DNA of 16,884 nt, taken from contig CAZXSC010000055.1 in NCBI GenBank assembly GCA_964643045.1, positions 1-16,884 of the forward strand. Reading direction: 5' to 3'. Positions 14,847-16,884 of this stretch are shown in pieces; position 1 is the first letter of the stretch; every line of letters begins with the position of its first letter. The position numbers and the translations under genes are program-made. The notes beneath the pieces were generated by a model, which saw nothing but the letters and a program-made list of their open reading frames with translations, did no database searches and had not been told where the DNA came from. This stretch comes from TMED23 sp964643045 (lineage in GTDB: Bacteria; Pseudomonadota; Alphaproteobacteria; Rhodospirillales; UBA2165).

Positions 14847-15824
14847 ATGAACAATATCAGTTTTACAATTGATCACTCAGCGATTCAATACCTAGGGACA
14901 GGTTTGGTACGCCCCGAATGCGTTATCGTTGATAAAGATGGTTCTCTATGGACTTCTGATGGTCGGGGTGGTGTAAGTCACATTTTAAGTGATGGTACTC
15001 AGAAATTTATCCCCCAAAAAATGGATGGCGACAGGATTCAAGGTAGCCTGCCGAATGGTTTGGCGATGCTGAAAGATGGCAGCTTTGTTATAGCTAACAT
15101 GGGCACTCGGCGTTTAGAACACATGTCAAGATCAGGGGAGACTTCAGTTCTATGCGATAATTTTGAAGGCAGGCCCCTGGGCTTGGTTAATTTTGTACTA
15201 ATGGGACCGAATGACAATTTGTGGTTCACCGTATCAACAAGAAAAAATGAGTTTATGGACGGTTTTCGGCAAAATATAAGTGATGGTTACATTGGTGTAT
15301 TTGATGGGAACTCGGCTAGAATTATTGCTTCTAATCTCAGTTTTCCCAATGAAATCAGATTTGACTCCCAAAATGAATATCTATATGTCGCTGAAACGAC
15401 GGGTAAGCGTGTCCGACGTTTCAAAATATTGGATGAGTTTAAACTTGGTGAACCAGAACAGTTTGGCCCGGAATCACTAGGAGATGGATTCCCGGACGGT
15501 ATGGCATTTGATGAAAAGGGAAATCTCTGGGTAGCTATGGTGGTAGCAGAAAAGGTAGTAATTATAACACCTGATCAGCAGGTTCACACACTAATCAATG
15601 ATGGCGTGTCTTTGCAAATAAAGAAAGTGGAGAGAAACTTTGCGGCCGATAATTTATTGCGTGAAGAAATGGCGGCGGCAAAAGGATCTATTGCTCCCCT
15701 TACTTCAAGCATCGCTTTTGGCGGTAAGGATTTAAACACGGTTTATTTGGGTTGTTTGGCAGGAGACCGGATTGCGTCCTTTTATTCACCGGTTTCTGGT
15801 CAACCGATGTCACATTGGGTTTAG
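14847..15824 (+). CDS. SMP-30/gluconolactonase-like beta-propeller protein
   Basis: A 325-residue protein with the six-bladed propeller pattern of the SMP-30/gluconolactonase/LRE family. Repeated blade signatures are VIVDKDGSLWTSD, LAMLKDGSFVIAN, MGPNDNLWFTV, IRFDSQNEYLYVAET and MAFDEKGNLWVAM. Likely divalent-metal ligands are Glu24 (RPEC), the Asn of SFPNEIRF and the Asp of FPDGMAFD, the usual Glu/Asn/Asp set. ATG 14847 (MNNISF) is preferred over the far upstream TTG 14772, which would add 25 residues with no family match, though its ribosome-binding signal (GGAT) is weak. There is no signal peptide. The reaction is probably lactone hydrolysis, fitting the divergent dehydrogenase gene. Its end is 20 bases from the convergent TetR gene. 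Confidence 0.88.
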   Translation: MNNISFTIDHSAIQYLGTGLVRPECVIVDKDGSLWTSDGRGGVSHILSDGTQKFIPQKMDGDRIQGSLPNGLAMLKDGSFVIANMGTRRLEHMSRSGETSVLCDNFEGRPLGLVNFVLMGPNDNLWFTVSTRKNEFMDGFRQNISDGYIGVFDGNSARIIASNLSFPNEIRFDSQNEYLYVAETTGKRVRRFKILDEFKLGEPEQFGPESLGDGFPDGMAFDEKGNLWVAMVVAEKVVIITPDQQVHTLINDGVSLQIKKVERNFAADNLLREEMAAAKGSIAPLTSSIAFGGKDLNTVYLGCLAGDRIASFYSPVSGQPMSHWV

Positions 15825-15844
15825 ATGTTTTTTCAATAATGTTT

Positions 15845-16423
15845 TTATTCAATGCCAAATATAATGTCACACACATCTTCAGCGATGGCTTTTGATCTTC
15901 GCGAAGGACCAACTAGACCGTAACCGATAGAGAACCCATCGGAACCCATCCATAGCATATGTGCTAATCTATCCTCTACAAGGAGAAATTGTTTTTGTTC
16001 AGGTAGACATGTGTACAGTAACTTAGTCAGTCGGTTTTCTAGTTTTAACAAGAGATTTCTGGAATAACTTTCATTTGGTTTAAGGGTGCTAAGTGCCTGA
16101 ATGAGGTTATAGTGGAAGCCATTATCTTTCTGGGGGATGGTTATCCACATGGTGCTAACGACAAGCCTGAAGCGGTCCCGTGGACTATCTATGATCTTTA
16201 TTTGCGCTTCTAGATCATCTAATATAGCGTTTAGCCATGGATCGGAGACGGCAAATAATACATCCAACTTTGAATCAAAATATCGGTAGATATTTGTTGT
16301 CGTTATGCCTGCACCTTGGCTAATTTGCTTGAGTGTCGTATTTGCATATCCTTGTTTTTTGAATAGTTCGAAGGCACTATCCAAGGTTGCATTACGGACT
16401 GAATCTTTTTTTACTTGTACCAA
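15845..16423 (-). CDS. TetR-family transcriptional regulator
   Basis: A 192-residue protein with an N-terminal TetR helix-turn-helix: RNATLDSAFELFKKQGY, then TTLKQISQGAG (helix 2), then TTTNIYRYFDSK (recognition helix and YxYF-K signature, about 40-53). The C-terminal alpha-helical part would bind the inducer and dimerise. No ATG is available; TTG 16423 is chosen because AAAGGG is about 9 bases upstream and the length is normal. It diverges from the NicX-like gene with 152 bases between. A perfect palindrome at 16482-16498 in that gap is a likely operator, implying control of itself and the divergent gene. The ligand is unknown. Confidence 0.9.
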   Translation of the reverse strand: MVQVKKDSVRNATLDSAFELFKKQGYANTTLKQISQGAGITTTNIYRYFDSKLDVLFAVSDPWLNAILDDLEAQIKIIDSPRDRFRLVVSTMWITIPQKDNGFHYNLIQALSTLKPNESYSRNLLLKLENRLTKLLYTCLPEQKQFLLVEDRLAHMLWMGSDGFSIGYGLVGPSRRSKAIAEDVCDIIFGIE

Positions 16424-16481
16424 AGTGATTAGCCCTTTGTCTGTCTGTCCTAAGAAAATTATTTCTTGTCACAGGATTAAA

Positions 16482-16498
16482 AGTGAATTAAATTCACT
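16482..16498. promoter_or_regulatory. 17-base perfect palindrome, candidate TetR operator
   Basis: AGTGAATT-A-AATTCACT is an exact inverted repeat with 8-base arms around one central A. It lies 58 bases before the TetR start and 77 bases before the NicX-like start, the usual position of a TetR-family operator controlling a divergent pair. Size and symmetry match typical 15-20 base TetR sites. Confidence 0.65.
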
Positions 16499-16575
16499 GT
16501 TGAATATATTTTAGTTTAAACCCAGTTGTCAATTTACGTTAATTAATAAAAAAATTTAAGTATTGGGGGGATGAG

Positions 16576-16884
16576 ATGTCACGCGTTCAATTAACCAATC
16601 CAGCTGAGGTGCCAGATTTATTTCGCCAGCAATTTAAACTGTGTAATGTACAAGAGGGCGAAACGATTGTTGTATTGAGCGATCTCGGTACGCGCAAAGA
16701 ATATGTCGAGGCTGCCTTTGCTGCAGCTAATACATTCAAAGCTAATATTTACGAAATGAAGGTGAATGCAATTCCCTCATGGACCTCTGTGGGTCGTGAA
16801 ACGGTTGGCGCGTGCAAAGGGGGGGTTGAAGCACTGAAGGCCGCTGATTTGGTTTTAGCTATGCATGTGCCTTTATTTACGAAA
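16576..16884 (+). CDS. NicX / aminopeptidase-T (M29)-like enzyme, 3' end cut off by window
   Basis: The first 103 codons are present and the frame is open to the window edge. ATG 16576 is preceded by a G-rich GGGGGGATGAG; the ATG at 16571 is in another frame. The segments VQEGETIVVLSDLGTRKEYVEAAFAAA, FKANIYEMKV and ALKAADLVLAMHVPL resemble the N-terminal half of 2,5-dihydroxypyridine 5,6-dioxygenase (NicX), which belongs to the M29 aminopeptidase-like fold. The Fe/metal ligands lie beyond the end, so dioxygenase and peptidase-like options cannot be separated. Divergent TetR control suggests an inducible catabolic gene; it may head a further operon outside the window. Confidence 0.65.
   Translation, partial: MSRVQLTNPAEVPDLFRQQFKLCNVQEGETIVVLSDLGTRKEYVEAAFAAANTFKANIYEMKVNAIPSWTSVGRETVGACKGGVEALKAADLVLAMHVPLFTK

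Noticed and set aside
15826..15857. Two near-direct repeats ATGTTTTTTCAAT / ATGTTTTTATTCAAT at the SMP-30/TetR junction
   Set aside because: Low-complexity T-rich sequence, partly inside the TetR gene end; probably chance or simple T-run termination.
1..16884. CRISPR array, insertion sequence, tRNA or rRNA
   Set aside because: No regularly spaced repeats, transposase motifs, terminal inverted repeats or RNA gene signatures were seen.

Overview
The window reads as a catabolic/transport region of a Gram-negative proteobacterium, most likely a marine alphaproteobacterium. The pointers are a moderately AT-rich, tightly packed genome, Tat and Sec signal peptides, a LigF-type glutathione S-transferase, a LIV-type ABC transporter and a piece of a fused TRAP permease. 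This placement is inference; no rRNA or tRNA gene is present to fix it.

Left part (1-5024, all + strand): an alpha/beta hydrolase, a VOC-fold dioxygenase-like protein and a 79-residue orphan form a tight unit. Next is a gene that appears as two ORFs split by an in-frame TGA at 2532-2534. Read through, it gives a 233-residue iodothyronine-deiodinase-like selenoprotein, with the TGA exactly at the selenocysteine position and a bacterial-SECIS-like hairpin just downstream. A membrane-anchored alpha/beta hydrolase and a Tat-exported intradiol dioxygenase follow with a 4-base overlap. After them lies a genomic scar: a frameshifted, diverged copy of part of the hydrolase, fused to the last part of a TRAP 4TM/12TM permease.

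Middle (5106-9885): a complete branched-chain-amino-acid-type ABC transporter operon (binding protein, LivH, LivM, LivG, LivF). It has a strong hairpin between the binding-protein gene and the permeases, and overlapping starts through the ATPase genes.

Right-middle (9927-13676): a convergent MarR regulator gene, then a divergent + strand operon of a LigF-like glutathione S-transferase, a ConA-fold-like protein and a GMC oxidoreductase. The promoter region of this operon and that of the transporter operon share a 28-base element (23 of 28 identical) containing matching -35/-10 hexamers and a dyad. This suggests the two operons are co-regulated, possibly by the MarR protein, and that the transporter brings in a substrate or product of the LigF-like pathway.

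Right end (13747-16884): a Gfo/Idh/MocA oxidoreductase diverges from an SMP-30/gluconolactonase-like gene. A TetR regulator then diverges from a truncated NicX/aminopeptidase-T-like gene that runs off the window; a perfect 17-base palindrome lies between them. Several genes encode ring-cleavage-type or aromatic/ether-processing families, so the region as a whole looks like uptake and breakdown of aromatic or plant/algal-derived compounds. No intergenic stretch exceeds 300 bases, apart from the pseudogene scar after 4510.
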